Source: UBA12014 sp029248335 (GTDB lineage Bacteria; Planctomycetota; Phycisphaerae; Phycisphaerales; SM1A02). From it: a DNA stretch of 64,000 nucleotides. The DNA is taken from NCBI GenBank assembly GCA_029248335.1, contig JAQWJM010000148.1, positions 1 to 64,000 of the forward strand, read 5' to 3'. Made by a program: the position numbers and the translations under genes. The notes under the pieces are model-generated. The model was not told where the DNA came from. It worked only from the letters and a program-made list of their open reading frames with translations, and ran no database searches. Positions within the stretch are counted from its first letter, which is position 1; each line of letters opens with the position of its first letter. Below, piece after piece: positions 7,999 through 17,400 of this stretch.

Positions 7999-8220
7999 AT
8001 GAAGCGTGAAACAACGATGGCTTTCCTCGCCGGTGTGGTCGTGACGGGTGCGTTCTTCGCTGGGATGGGGATGGGATCCGCCAGCGGTTCCGGTGCGGTG
8101 CAGAAAATGCAGATCGTCAATTCCGTCGGCAACAACGTTTTCGGCGCCGGCACCCTCTTCGGAGGACCGAACATGGGCATTCCGATCACGGTGAGGAACG
8201 CCTCCGCTTTTTCACGGTGA
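7999..8220 (+). CDS. Small exported protein, hypothetical
   Basis: The 73-residue frame has an ATG at 7999 with TTGGAG about nine bases before it. It begins with a basic residue pair and a hydrophobic segment (MAFLAGVVVTGAFFAGMGMG), which could be a signal peptide or one membrane helix. A short Gly/Asn-rich stretch follows. Nothing in it is recognised. It sits among broken secreted-protein pieces, so it could also be the truncated start of a longer gene. Confidence 0.35.
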   Translation: MKRETTMAFLAGVVVTGAFFAGMGMGSASGSGAVQKMQIVNSVGNNVFGAGTLFGGPNMGIPITVRNASAFSR

Positions 8221-8323
8221 TGATCCGCCGTCTGTATCCGATCGCCGCGGTTGCGTCGTTCAGTACGAGTTTCTGAATGTGGCAGCTTCGACAAGGATCT
8301 TGCCGTCCCCCTGAGAGTCACCG

Positions 8324-8533
8324 ATGTCCCGTCACTACCTGAGATTCCTTCTGGTCCTCGCCAGCCTCGGCTGGCCGGCGACGTCGCTCGCCGCGGACGA
8401 CTGCAACCACGATCGATTCGTCACGCAGCCGGTCGACGCGGTGCGTGCTTCAATCCATGGCCAGACTTCTGCGACCAGAATCGAAACACTGGGCGTGACG
8501 GCTCGATCCAATGGCCAGCGTCCGCCGGCCTGA
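8324..8533 (+). pseudogene. N-terminal remnant of a secreted protein
   Basis: The 69-residue frame starts with a strong signal peptide (MSRHYLRFLLVLASLGWPAT then SLAADD). It quickly loses protein-like character and ends at 8533. The mature start DDCNHDRF resembles the first residues of planctomycete dockerin-bearing proteins. It is most simply a truncated gene. Confidence 0.4.
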
Positions 8534-8729
8534 TCCCACTCGATGCGGAATCGTTCGTACGAGGCATGAGCCTCCGCGGGACAGGTTCCGAAGGAGCGGC
8601 GTCGGGCACCGCACTTCACAAAGAACCCGCCGGATTTTCGGCGGAGGAGACGGGGGGGTGGCTTTGGCGTCATCGGCGAAAGGCCTTTCTGAGTCTGGAA
8701 CTGGTGCGAGCGCGCACCTGTTCAGATCT

Positions 8730-8847
8730 GAGGAAGCCTCGACGCCGCCGGAGCGGGTGACCCGTGAACCCTATGGCAAACGGGGCCGCAAGATCATCGA
8801 GCGAACGTCCATGGGAGGACTCGAACCTCCAACCCCTGCCTTCGGAG
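8730..8847 (-). repeat. Direct repeat, right copy (attR-like), overlapping the intact tRNA-Arg
   Basis: This is the counterpart of 3686-3803. It includes the 3' half of the functional tRNA-Arg gene and its downstream flank. The pair encloses about 5.0 kb. Confidence 0.75.
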
Positions 8848-8879
8848 GGCAGTGCTCTATCCAATTGAGCTACATGGAC
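8806..8879 (-). tRNA. tRNA-Arg (anticodon CCG)
   Basis: The 74-nt gene on the minus strand folds into a complete cloverleaf. The acceptor stem is GTCCATG/CATGGAC, and the D-arm contains AGCTCAATTGGATAGAGC. The anticodon arm is CTGCC-CTCCGAA-GGCAG with CCG at positions 34-36, and the T-arm is GGAGG-TTCGAGT-CCTCC. The discriminator base is G and CCA is not encoded. The anticodon reads CGG arginine codons, which are frequent in this GC-rich genome. Its 3' half is duplicated at 3686. Confidence 0.95.
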
Positions 8880-8958
8880 CGGTACGACGGAACGGCTCGT
8901 CGCGATCGAACATTGTAAGCCGATCGAAGGTGGCCGTCGACCGCGTGAAGACGGGCGT

Positions 8959-10293
8959 TCAGCCGCCGGCGGATGGATCGTTCGTCGCGGTCGCGGGCGG
9001 TTCGATGAGCTCCATCAGGCCTTCGAGTTCCGACTGGAGCAGCGATCGTTCTCGGCTCAGGTAGGCGGCATCCGATCGGACGCCTTCGAGTTCGGTCTCG
9101 AGGGTCGAGATCCGGGCGGACGCACTTGCCGAGGTGGCCTCGAGATCGGCGAGCGCGGCCTCCAAGGTCGTGATCGCTGCGGTGTCCGCCGTCTGGTCGA
9201 CGGGGGCGACGGTCGGGAGGACGGTGGCGGTCGTCGCGGGCGGCGGCATCGGGGACGTCGTCTGCCGGGCCGGCTGGTTCGAGGCGATCAACCAACCGAG
9301 TCCGATCAGCACCGCGACGATCCAGCCGGCGGCGGCGACCCGGATGGCCCCGGACCCGGCAGGTGCGGGCATCGACTGGTCGGCGAGCGTGCGGTCGGCA
9401 GGGGTTCGATCGGTCGTGGGTCGCACCGGCGTGGTGACGAGGGGGACCGCGGCGATTTCGGGTGCGACATCGGATTCGTCGGGCTCGTCGGACTCGGCCG
9501 GTTCCGTCGTCGCCGGGGCGGGCTCGATGACGGGCGTCGGTGTCGCGTCCGCGATCGGCTCGGGGTCGGCCACGGTGTCTGCCGGAGTGGATGCGACCTC
9601 GGGTGCGGGCGTGGTCGCTTCCGCCGCATCCTCCACATCCGCCGTCGACGCGCCGGTATCAGCCTCGCTGACGAGCGTCTCCACCGGATCGGTGGCGTCC
9701 GCCTCCGAATGCGGCGACTGGACCTGCGGAATCGATGGTTGGTTGGTCGCCGCGTCGATGTTCTCCCGCGTCACCCGTGCGGCGGGGTGTTGCGAGTTTC
9801 GCTCGGTCGTGTCGGCGTCCGGTTTCCAGGTCATCGCCCATCGGCGTGACGTGACCGGATTCGTCGTGATCGAAGCCGGCTCGGAACGATCGTTGTTCGT
9901 CTCGTCGATCTTCTCGTCGTCGGCGACCTCGGTATCGACCGCCGGCGCTTCGTTCCGAATCGAATCGGGGGTCGTGGGAAGATCGAGTTCGAGTTGTTGG
10001 TGACTCGACGTCGGGTCGGACGCCGGTTCCGGCGTCGGTGATGGCGTACTTGGCTTGAGATCGGTCACGAGTGGTTCCAGTCGGGCGGAGCGTGGGGCCT
10101 TCGTCCGGCGGCCCAGCGGGTGAACGGTCTGTCGGGGGTGGTCCCGGACCCGGCCTCGGACCGCGTCGCGCGGGCCGATCGCCTCGGGCTCCACCGATGG
10201 CGGCGGGAGATCCGAGCCGGCGGAGGCGGTCGAGGATGTTTCGAGCGATTCGGGCACGGCGGTCGGCAGGGACGATGTCGATTCGAGGAGCAC
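8959..10293 (-). CDS. Single-pass membrane protein with disordered Thr/Pro/Glu-rich domain and terminal coiled coil
   Basis: The 444-residue protein begins at GTG 10293. Residues 1-315 are low-complexity, rich in Thr, Pro, Ala, Asp and Glu, and contain a short basic patch. One hydrophobic segment (VAAAGWIVAVLIGLGWLIAS, about 325-345) is the only membrane anchor. A 70-residue heptad-like coiled coil follows (LEAALADLEATSASASARIS then LETELEGVRSDAAYLSRERS). With no signal peptide, the long N-terminal part should be cytoplasmic and the coiled coil periplasmic. No family was recognised. It lies next to the tRNA-Arg gene and is divergent from the MazG-like gene. Confidence 0.7.
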   Translation of the reverse strand: MLLESTSSLPTAVPESLETSSTASAGSDLPPPSVEPEAIGPRDAVRGRVRDHPRQTVHPLGRRTKAPRSARLEPLVTDLKPSTPSPTPEPASDPTSSHQQLELDLPTTPDSIRNEAPAVDTEVADDEKIDETNNDRSEPASITTNPVTSRRWAMTWKPDADTTERNSQHPAARVTRENIDAATNQPSIPQVQSPHSEADATDPVETLVSEADTGASTADVEDAAEATTPAPEVASTPADTVADPEPIADATPTPVIEPAPATTEPAESDEPDESDVAPEIAAVPLVTTPVRPTTDRTPADRTLADQSMPAPAGSGAIRVAAAGWIVAVLIGLGWLIASNQPARQTTSPMPPPATTATVLPTVAPVDQTADTAAITTLEAALADLEATSASASARISTLETELEGVRSDAAYLSRERSLLQSELEGLMELIEPPATATNDPSAGG

Positions 10294-10404
10294 CGACGAG
10301 TCCGACCTCGCCGGTCTTTCCGTGAGAGACTACGGGCCCGATCGACTGGTGCGACCGCACCGCCGTCCGATCCACATTTTCACCCCGCCCCCGAGGAGCG
10401 TCCG

Positions 10405-10689
10405 ATGCGACTTGCCGAGTTCCAGCAGCTGATCCGTGACCGTTACCACGCCACCGATGCCGCCCGGGGCGTCCCGGGGACGTTCCTCTGGTTCAGCGAG
10501 GAGGTCGGAGAGCTCGCCGAGGCATTCGGCCGCCGGGAACGAGGGGACGGGGACGAGGAGAATCTCCGCGAGGAATTCGCCGACGTGCTCGCGTGGCTGA
10601 CCACGCTGGCGAACATCTGCGAGGTCGATCTCGAAGCGGCGATCCGGGAGAAGTACCTGACCGACGGGGGACCGAAAGGGGTGAAGTGA
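10405..10689 (+). CDS. MazG-like nucleotide pyrophosphohydrolase
   Basis: The 94-residue protein is a single all-alpha NTP-pyrophosphohydrolase domain. The metal-binding pattern is EEVGELAEAFGRRE (ExxE) followed by EEFADVLAWLTTLAN (the ExxD of the family). Such proteins split nucleoside triphosphates, often damaged ones, to monophosphates and pyrophosphate. The ATG at 10405 has GAGGAGCG upstream; longer frames to 10120 are not protein-like. Its short length matches the small MazG-like/RS21-C6 type and not the double-domain E. coli MazG. The substrate is unknown. Confidence 0.85.
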   Translation: MRLAEFQQLIRDRYHATDAARGVPGTFLWFSEEVGELAEAFGRRERGDGDEENLREEFADVLAWLTTLANICEVDLEAAIREKYLTDGGPKGVK

Positions 10690-10802
10690 CCGCCCGGTTC
10701 TCCAGCCGGGAGGACGCGCGGGCCGAAGATCACGGAGCCCCGGATGCGGTTCCGGCCGCGTGATTCTCCTTCTCAGTCCCGTTCACCGTCGGAGTCGGCC
10801 AC

Positions 10803-12623
10803 ATGTGCGGCATCACCGGCATCATCGCGTGTGCGGATCGAGCCCCCTCGGCCGACGAAACCGGGCGAGCGCGGATGCGCGATCGGCTCCGCCACCGCGG
10901 GCCCGATGGGTCCGGCGACTGGGCGGACGCCTCGGCTTGGATCGGGCATCGCCGGCTCGCGATCATGGATCCGCAGCACGGCCGGGAGCCGTTCGTACGG
11001 GGTGCCGGCGATCACGTCACGGTGGTCGTCTTCAACGGCGAACTCCTGAATCACCGTGATCTCCGCGTCACGCTCGAACGGGAAGGCGTCGCGTTCTCGA
11101 CCGACTGCGACGCGGAGACCGCGGCGGCGGCGGTGCACCACTGGGGTGAGGAGGCGCTCGACCGGTTTCGCGGCATGTTCGCGATCGCCTGGTACCGGCC
11201 ACGGGAACGCACGCTGCGGCTCGCCCGCGATCCGTTCGGGGTGGTTCCGCTGATGTGGGCCTCGGTGCCCGCGCACGGGGACGAGATCGTCTTCGCGAGC
11301 GAGATGACGCCGATCCTCGAGCATCCCGGCTTCGTTCGACGCGTGGATCCGATCACCCTGTCGGGGTACCTCTCGACGATCCGGATCACGCTCGGGGATC
11401 GCACCATGGTCGACGGGGTGCGGACCGTGCGTCCGGGCGGCCTGGTCACCATCGATTGCCGCGGAATGCGACCCCGGATCGACGATCGATGCTGGTGGCG
11501 GCCGCCGCGGGCGACCGGCGGGGTCACGGGCGCCGACGCCGATGACCTGGTTCGAAACGCGGTGATGGAAACCCTCGAGGCGCACCTCCAGAGCGACGTC
11601 GAACGTTGCGGGCTCCTTTCGGGGGGGATCGACAGCGCGGTGCTTTCGACCCTCGCGAAGGCCCGGGTCGATCCGCTGCGCACCTTCACGGCGCTGGGGG
11701 GCGACGGCACGGCCGATCCCGACCGCGAGGCCGCCGCGATGATGGCGCGACGACTCGGAACGGGTCATGTGGAGGTCGCCGTCGCAGCGGCCACGGAAAC
11801 ACCGATCGCGCGATGGCGTCGGATGGTTCGATCGATGGGGGTGCCCCTCGGCACGCCGAACGAGATCGCGATCAACGCCCTCGCCGAAGCGGTCGGAGCC
11901 GCCGGCATCAAGGTCGCCATCGGCGGCGAGGGTGCGGACGAGATCCTCGGGGGGTATGAACCGATTCTCCGCCTCGTGGCGCAGATCGCCGCGGCCGATC
12001 CCGGACCGGAAGTCGCCGCCGCCACCCTGCTCGAATCGGCGTCGTGGATCGCGCCCGGCGCGAAGGCCACGGTGCTCGCCGAACGCTGGGTCGATTCCAT
12101 CGGTCACGACGCGGCCCTGATCGGCGAACTGGGCGCGGCGATCGAATCGGGGGGAAGTGCCGCCGAACCCCGGTCGTACCTGCACTGGCTTCAGACCGTG
12201 AATCTTCCCGGGCTCCTCGGGCGCCTCAATGCCGCCTGCATGCTGGCCTCGGTCGAGGCGAGGCCGCCCTTCGCGGACCGACGATTCGCCGAGACGGTCG
12301 CCCGGGTCGACACCGCGGATCTCTTCGGCCCGGAAGCGGACGGGACCTTCCGAACCAAGACCGTCCTGCGACGCGGCTTCGCCGGGCAGGTGCCGGCGGA
12401 AATCGTCGCCCGCCCGAAGGCGAGCTTTCCCACGCCGTTTGCGCCGTGGGCGGCCGCGATGCTCGCGGATCCATTGGTCACGGAGGCGATCCGGCCGCTC
12501 GTTCGACCCGAGGTGTCGTCGGTCCTGAACGGGGATCCGGCGGCCCATCCGCTTCAGGCGTGGCCACTCGCGAATCTCGGACTCTGGGCGGTCGAGACCG
12601 GCATCGACCTCGACCCATCGTGA
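10803..12623 (+). CDS. asnB: Asparagine synthase (glutamine-hydrolysing)
   Basis: The 606-residue protein starts MCGITGIIA, so Cys2 becomes the N-terminal nucleophile of the class II glutaminase domain (about 1-200), which also has HRGPDGSG. The synthetase domain carries the PP-loop LLSGGIDSAVLSTLAKA and a GGEGADEILGGYEPI motif, both typical of AsnB. It makes asparagine from aspartate, ATP and glutamine-derived ammonia in the cytoplasm. A GGAG ribosome site precedes the ATG. The gene ends 24 bases before the FHA phosphatase gene, although the latter seems to have its own promoter. A role in modifying a peptide or glycan cannot be excluded for this family. Confidence 0.92.
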   Translation: MCGITGIIACADRAPSADETGRARMRDRLRHRGPDGSGDWADASAWIGHRRLAIMDPQHGREPFVRGAGDHVTVVVFNGELLNHRDLRVTLEREGVAFSTDCDAETAAAAVHHWGEEALDRFRGMFAIAWYRPRERTLRLARDPFGVVPLMWASVPAHGDEIVFASEMTPILEHPGFVRRVDPITLSGYLSTIRITLGDRTMVDGVRTVRPGGLVTIDCRGMRPRIDDRCWWRPPRATGGVTGADADDLVRNAVMETLEAHLQSDVERCGLLSGGIDSAVLSTLAKARVDPLRTFTALGGDGTADPDREAAAMMARRLGTGHVEVAVAAATETPIARWRRMVRSMGVPLGTPNEIAINALAEAVGAAGIKVAIGGEGADEILGGYEPILRLVAQIAAADPGPEVAAATLLESASWIAPGAKATVLAERWVDSIGHDAALIGELGAAIESGGSAAEPRSYLHWLQTVNLPGLLGRLNAACMLASVEARPPFADRRFAETVARVDTADLFGPEADGTFRTKTVLRRGFAGQVPAEIVARPKASFPTPFAPWAAAMLADPLVTEAIRPLVRPEVSSVLNGDPAAHPLQAWPLANLGLWAVETGIDLDPS

Positions 12624-12635
12624 TCGAGACCCCGG

Positions 12636-12641
12636 TACGCT
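12636..12641 (+). promoter_or_regulatory. -10-like TACGCT, leaderless promoter of the FHA phosphatase gene
   Basis: The hexamer is followed by exactly six bases and then the GTG start at 12648. No ribosome-binding site can fit. Confidence 0.45.
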
Positions 12642-12647
12642 GCATGC

Positions 12648-14249
12648 GTGACGACGCCCCTCCGACTTCGAGTTCGAAACGCCGAGGCCACCGGTCTCGA
12701 AGAGGAAGTCCGTGAATTCACCGCCCCCGCGATCTTCGGTCGCAGCCGCGACGTGGACGTGCTCCTGCTCGACCCCGGCGTCTCGCGAAGACACGCCTCC
12801 CTGCGTCCCGGCGAGGACGGCGGCTGGTCGATCGAGGATCTCCATTCGACGCGGGGCACCTGGGTGAACGGGCGGCGACTCGCGCCGGGCGAGATCACGG
12901 CGATCGTCGAGGGCGACCTGGTCGAGATCAATCCATGGAGCCTGCTGGTGCTCGGTCGGGAGGCGACGGCCGGGATCGTGCTCGACGACGGCGACGTCGG
13001 TGGTTCGATCGCGGAAGCGGTGTCCGATCCGCAGTTGCGTGATCGGTTCGACGGCCTGGTGAGCGCGGTGCGGCGAGCGTCGACCCGGACCGGTGAGGAG
13101 GAGGTCTTCGGCGCCCTGCTCGAATGCCTGCTCGACGGCTGCGAACTGGATCGCGCCATGATCCTGCGGACCGAGGACGGGGTCACCCGCGCGGTGGCGA
13201 TCCGTTCATCGGAACGGTCCGAGGAGATGAGCCCGCGTCCGTTCTCCGCGACGCTGCTCAAGGCCTCGATCGAATCCGGGCGAACGGTCCGGCTCGAGGA
13301 GCATCCCGACGTCGATCAGGCCCAGAGCTTCGCGCTCGCCGGCGTCCGCGAGGCGCTCTGCCGATGCGTCGACGACGGAACGAACGATGAAGGCGTCCAG
13401 CTCGCCGTCTACGGGGACTGCCGCATGGGCATCGCCGACGACGAACTGGTCGCCTGGTTCGATGCCATCGCCGAGCTCTGCGCCGTCTCGATGCGGATGC
13501 AGCAGGGGAAGGTCGCGGAATCCGAGCGGGCGCAGATGGTGGCGGAGATGAACGCCGCTCGCGCGGTGCAGGAGGTCCTGCTGCCGAGCGAGTCCGGATC
13601 GATGGGGGACCTTTCGTGGCAGGTCGTCGCGATTCCGGGTCGGACCATCGCCGGTGATCTGGTCGATGTGCGTCGGAACGGCGATGGACTCCATGTGGTG
13701 CTCGGCGACGTCAGCGGAAAGGGCGCGCGAGCCGGCATGGTCATGGCGGGAACCCAGGCCTGTGCCGACACCCTCGCGGAATCGGGGCTCGCGCCGGCCG
13801 AGATCGTCGAGCGACTCGATGCCTGGGCGGTCCGCACCATTCCGGAAGCATGCTTCATCACGCTCTGGTGCGGTCACTTCGATGCGGGCGGCGGCATGGA
13901 GTTCGTCGACGCCGGGCATGGCTTCGCGCTCGTGCAACATGCGGACGGTTCGATCTCACCGCTGGTCGGCGAGCGTCGGCCGCCGCTCGGGATCGAGGCG
14001 TTCCCCGCCGTGGCGTCGAAGGCGACGCTGCAGCCGGGCGAGGCGCTCGTGCTCTTCAGCGACGGACTGGCGGAGGAGCCGTCGTCGACGCGCGATGGCG
14101 ATCGGTACGGCCTCGAACGCATCGAGGCGTCCATCGACGCTCATGGCGCCGACCCGGCCGCGATCCTCGCGGACCTCGTCGACTGGTGCGAACGGGACCA
14201 CTTCGACGACGACCTCACCGTGCTGGTCATTCGTCGCGCAGCGGATTGA
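12648..14249 (+). CDS. FHA domain - GAF-like - SpoIIE/RsbU-type PP2C phosphatase
   Basis: The 533-residue cytoplasmic signalling protein starts at GTG 12648. Residues 25-105 form an FHA phosphothreonine-binding domain (GRSRDVDVLLLDPGVSRRHA, STRGTWVNG). A GAF-like sensor domain lies at about 125-285. After a linker helix (MNAARAVQEVLLP) comes a SpoIIE-type phosphatase (about 300-530) with the metal-binding motifs AGDLVDV, GDVSGKGARAG and LFSDGL, and FDDDLT near the end. Such proteins dephosphorylate anti-sigma-factor antagonists in partner-switching stress pathways. The FHA domain suggests recruitment by a Ser/Thr kinase. No kinase, anti-sigma factor or STAS gene lies nearby, so partners are unknown. 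Confidence 0.9.
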   Translation: MTTPLRLRVRNAEATGLEEEVREFTAPAIFGRSRDVDVLLLDPGVSRRHASLRPGEDGGWSIEDLHSTRGTWVNGRRLAPGEITAIVEGDLVEINPWSLLVLGREATAGIVLDDGDVGGSIAEAVSDPQLRDRFDGLVSAVRRASTRTGEEEVFGALLECLLDGCELDRAMILRTEDGVTRAVAIRSSERSEEMSPRPFSATLLKASIESGRTVRLEEHPDVDQAQSFALAGVREALCRCVDDGTNDEGVQLAVYGDCRMGIADDELVAWFDAIAELCAVSMRMQQGKVAESERAQMVAEMNAARAVQEVLLPSESGSMGDLSWQVVAIPGRTIAGDLVDVRRNGDGLHVVLGDVSGKGARAGMVMAGTQACADTLAESGLAPAEIVERLDAWAVRTIPEACFITLWCGHFDAGGGMEFVDAGHGFALVQHADGSISPLVGERRPPLGIEAFPAVASKATLQPGEALVLFSDGLAEEPSSTRDGDRYGLERIEASIDAHGADPAAILADLVDWCERDHFDDDLTVLVIRRAAD

Positions 14250-14425
14250 AGCCGCACCGTCCGGCGACCACGGCATCATCGATGAATGCGGTTCACGTCG
14301 TGTCCATCACATCACACCACACCACGCCCCGGACCGGCGCCGTCGGTCTCGTCGGGGACGATTCCGCGGAGCGGCCCGGCCGGGCGGGTGCGTACTCGTG
14401 ATGCTCCCGTGGCCCGATCGGTCGA

Positions 14426-17400
14426 TCAGTTCAGGTTGCAGTAGGTGTCGGCGAGCAGCACGCAGAACTCGTCCCAGTCACCGATGCAGCAGAACGGCTC
14501 GAAGAGGCAGACCTGGTCGCAGCATGCTTCGTCGTCGCAATACGGTCCGTCGTGAGGAACGTTGCAGGGAAGGGCTTCGTCCGAGCCGCAGGCGAGGTCG
14601 CTGTCGCAGAGATCCTCGCAGGTGACCGACGCGATCTGGGCACAGATCGAATCCCAGGCGACGTCGCAGCAGGCCGGATCGACGTCGCAGACGTCTTCGC
14701 AGCAGTCTTCGTCGTTGCAGGCGCGGGTGCCGTTGGCGAAGCAGCAGTCGCCGGCGTCCGCGTCACCGCAGACCGGAACCGGACACGCGTCCTCGGGGCC
14801 GGTGCAGGCATCGTTGTTCCGGGCCATGTTCGCACACACCAGGTCCCAGGTGACGTCGCAGCAGAAGGAGTCGTCGAGGCACACCGCATCGCAGCAGTCC
14901 TCGTCGTCGCACTTCGGGGTGCCGTTGGGCAGGCAGCAACTGCCGGCACACGGATCACCGCATTCCCAGTTCGCACCGCAGTCGCAGCGGGTGCTCTGGC
15001 GGGCGAGCTGGACGCATCCTTCGTCCCAGGTGGTGTCGCAGCAGAACGGGTCGTCGCTGCAGACGTCGTCGCAGCAACGCTTGTCGTCGCAGCTGGGGGT
15101 TCCGTTGGGCAGGCAGCAGTCGCCGGCCGGGAAGTCGCCGCATTCGGGTGCCTCGCAGGCGACGAGGGCCGCTTCGGCGCAGACGCTGTCCCAGACCAGG
15201 GTGCAGCAAAGGGGATCCGTGTCGCAGATCTCGGTGCAGCACTCGCCGTCGCTGCAGCCCGGTGAAAGGTGCGGGAAGAAGCAGGAACCCGCGGTATCGA
15301 TGCCGCATCCGCGGCGACAGCGGTCGAACGCGGTCGCGACGCAGAAGGAGTCCCACTGGTTGACGCAGCAGCTCGGGTCGATCGCACACACCGCCTGGCA
15401 GCAGACGGAGTCGTCGCAGAACGGCGTGTCCGACGATTCGAGGCACGACCCCGTGCTGAACGAACCGCACTGGAGTCCGCTGCCGCAGTAGAACTCGGCG
15501 AGGATCACGCATTCGGCGTCCCAGTTCACGGTGCAGCAGAGTTCGTCGACGTTGCAGATCGCCGCACAGCAGCTCGAGTCGTCGCAACCGGGCTTGGGAT
15601 CGTCTTCGGGTCTGGCTTCGAAGCAGCTGCCCTCGCAGGGGCACTGCCAGTCCTCGCCGCTCGGCGTGGAACTCGGGACGACGCAGAGGCTGATGCCGAG
15701 GACGGCGCAGCTGTTGTCCCACTGGACCGTGCAGCAGGTCGGGTCGATGGTGCAGACCGCGTTGCAGCAGGCGGCGTCGTCGCACATCGGCGTGGCCTTC
15801 GACTTCTGGCAGTCGCCGACGCCGGGGCACTCGTAGAGGCCGACGCAGACCGTCGCGGCGGCGTCGACGCACGCGGTGTCCCACCGCTGGGTGCAGCAGA
15901 ACTCGAGGCCGGGGATCGAGCAGACCGCCGCCGAGCATTCGGGATCGTTGCAGGCCGGCGTGAGATGGAACTCGTCGCACGGTTCACGAGCGTTCACGAT
16001 GAAGGGGATGTCGCAGACGGTGAAGGCCTGCGCGGCGCACATCGAGTCCCAGCGGACTTCGCAGCACCAGGGGTCGTAGTCCTCGCAGACGTTCTTGCAG
16101 CAGGTGCTGTCGCTGCAGCCCGGATCGGGGCTGGAGACGAAGCAGTTGCGGGCGGAGGCGTCGCCGCAGGAGAGGGTCCGATCGCACAGGGCGGGGAAGA
16201 ACGCCGCCGCGGCGACGCAGGCGCCGTCCCAGGTGGAGAGGCAGCAGAGCGGATCGATGTCGCAGACGGCCTCGCAGCAATCCTCGTCGGAACAGGCGGG
16301 GCCGGGGTGGGGTGCGAGGCAGGATCCGGAGTAGGCGTCGCCGCATTCGGTGCAGACCTCGCTGGCGAGTGCCACGCAGTCCTCGTCCCAGGCGTCATTG
16401 CAGCAGAAGGGCTCGACGACGCAGACGCTTTCGCAGCAGGACTCGTCGTCGCAGTAGGGGTTCTCACGCGGCACGTAGCAGCTGCCGGCGAGGATCTCGC
16501 CGCAGAGCGGGAAGTCCTGGGCACAGAGGGTCTCGGCGCCGTCGGCGCAGACCTGGTCCCAGAGGACCTCGCAGCAGAACGGGTCGACGACGCAGACCGT
16601 GTTGCAGCAGCCGGCGTCGGCACAGCCCGCGGGGTACTGGGCGAACGGATCACGGGGTGTGAAGCACGACCTGTCGATCGGTCCGAACACGATCGTCTTC
16701 GGACCGCAGGTGCACTGCTCGGAGAGGGTCTCGCAACCGGAGGTGGCGAGGGTCGCGCAGAGTTCGTCCCATCGGACGTCGCAGCAGTAGGCGTCGTAGC
16801 CGCAGACGAGCTGGCAGCATTCCGCTTCACTGCAGTACGGGGTGTTGTTCTGGAAGCAGCAGCCCCCGACGCCGTCGGCGCCGCACTCGATCGGGGCCAC
16901 GCCGGTGGACACGGCACCGATGGTGCCGACGTCACCGAACGCGAGATCGCGGCTGGGGACGAGTTCACACTGTCGGCCGGCGAGTCGGACGCAGTCGACG
17001 TCCCATTCGAGCGAGCAGCAGGTCGGGTCGAGATCGCACACCAGTTCGGAGCAGTAGGCGTCGGCGCAACCGAGGCCGCCGTGGGCACGGAGGCAGGGGC
17101 CGAGTCCGGCGTTGCCGGGAGAGGGGCGTCGCGTCAATCGCGCCGCGACCTGGGCGCAGCCGGCGTCCCATTCGTTGCCGAGGAACTGATCGACGCAGTC
17201 CGGATAGTTGATCGCGATCGTCGCCAGCGCGATCTGGATGTCCTGGAAGAAGGCGAGGTCGCCGGCCGGGGCGCAGTAGGTCGGGTCGATCTGGCAGAGC
17301 AGGGCCCGGAAGCGGTCGAGCTCGGACTGGAACGGCAGCGGGTCCTTCGGCGTCGCCTCGGGGACCGGACTGAGCAGGAACGCTCGCGGCCTCACGTCGA

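Noticed and set aside
10773..12845. A 690-codon open frame antisense to asnB
   Set aside because: Shadow of asnB and the start of the FHA gene; Arg/Gly/His-rich, no domains.
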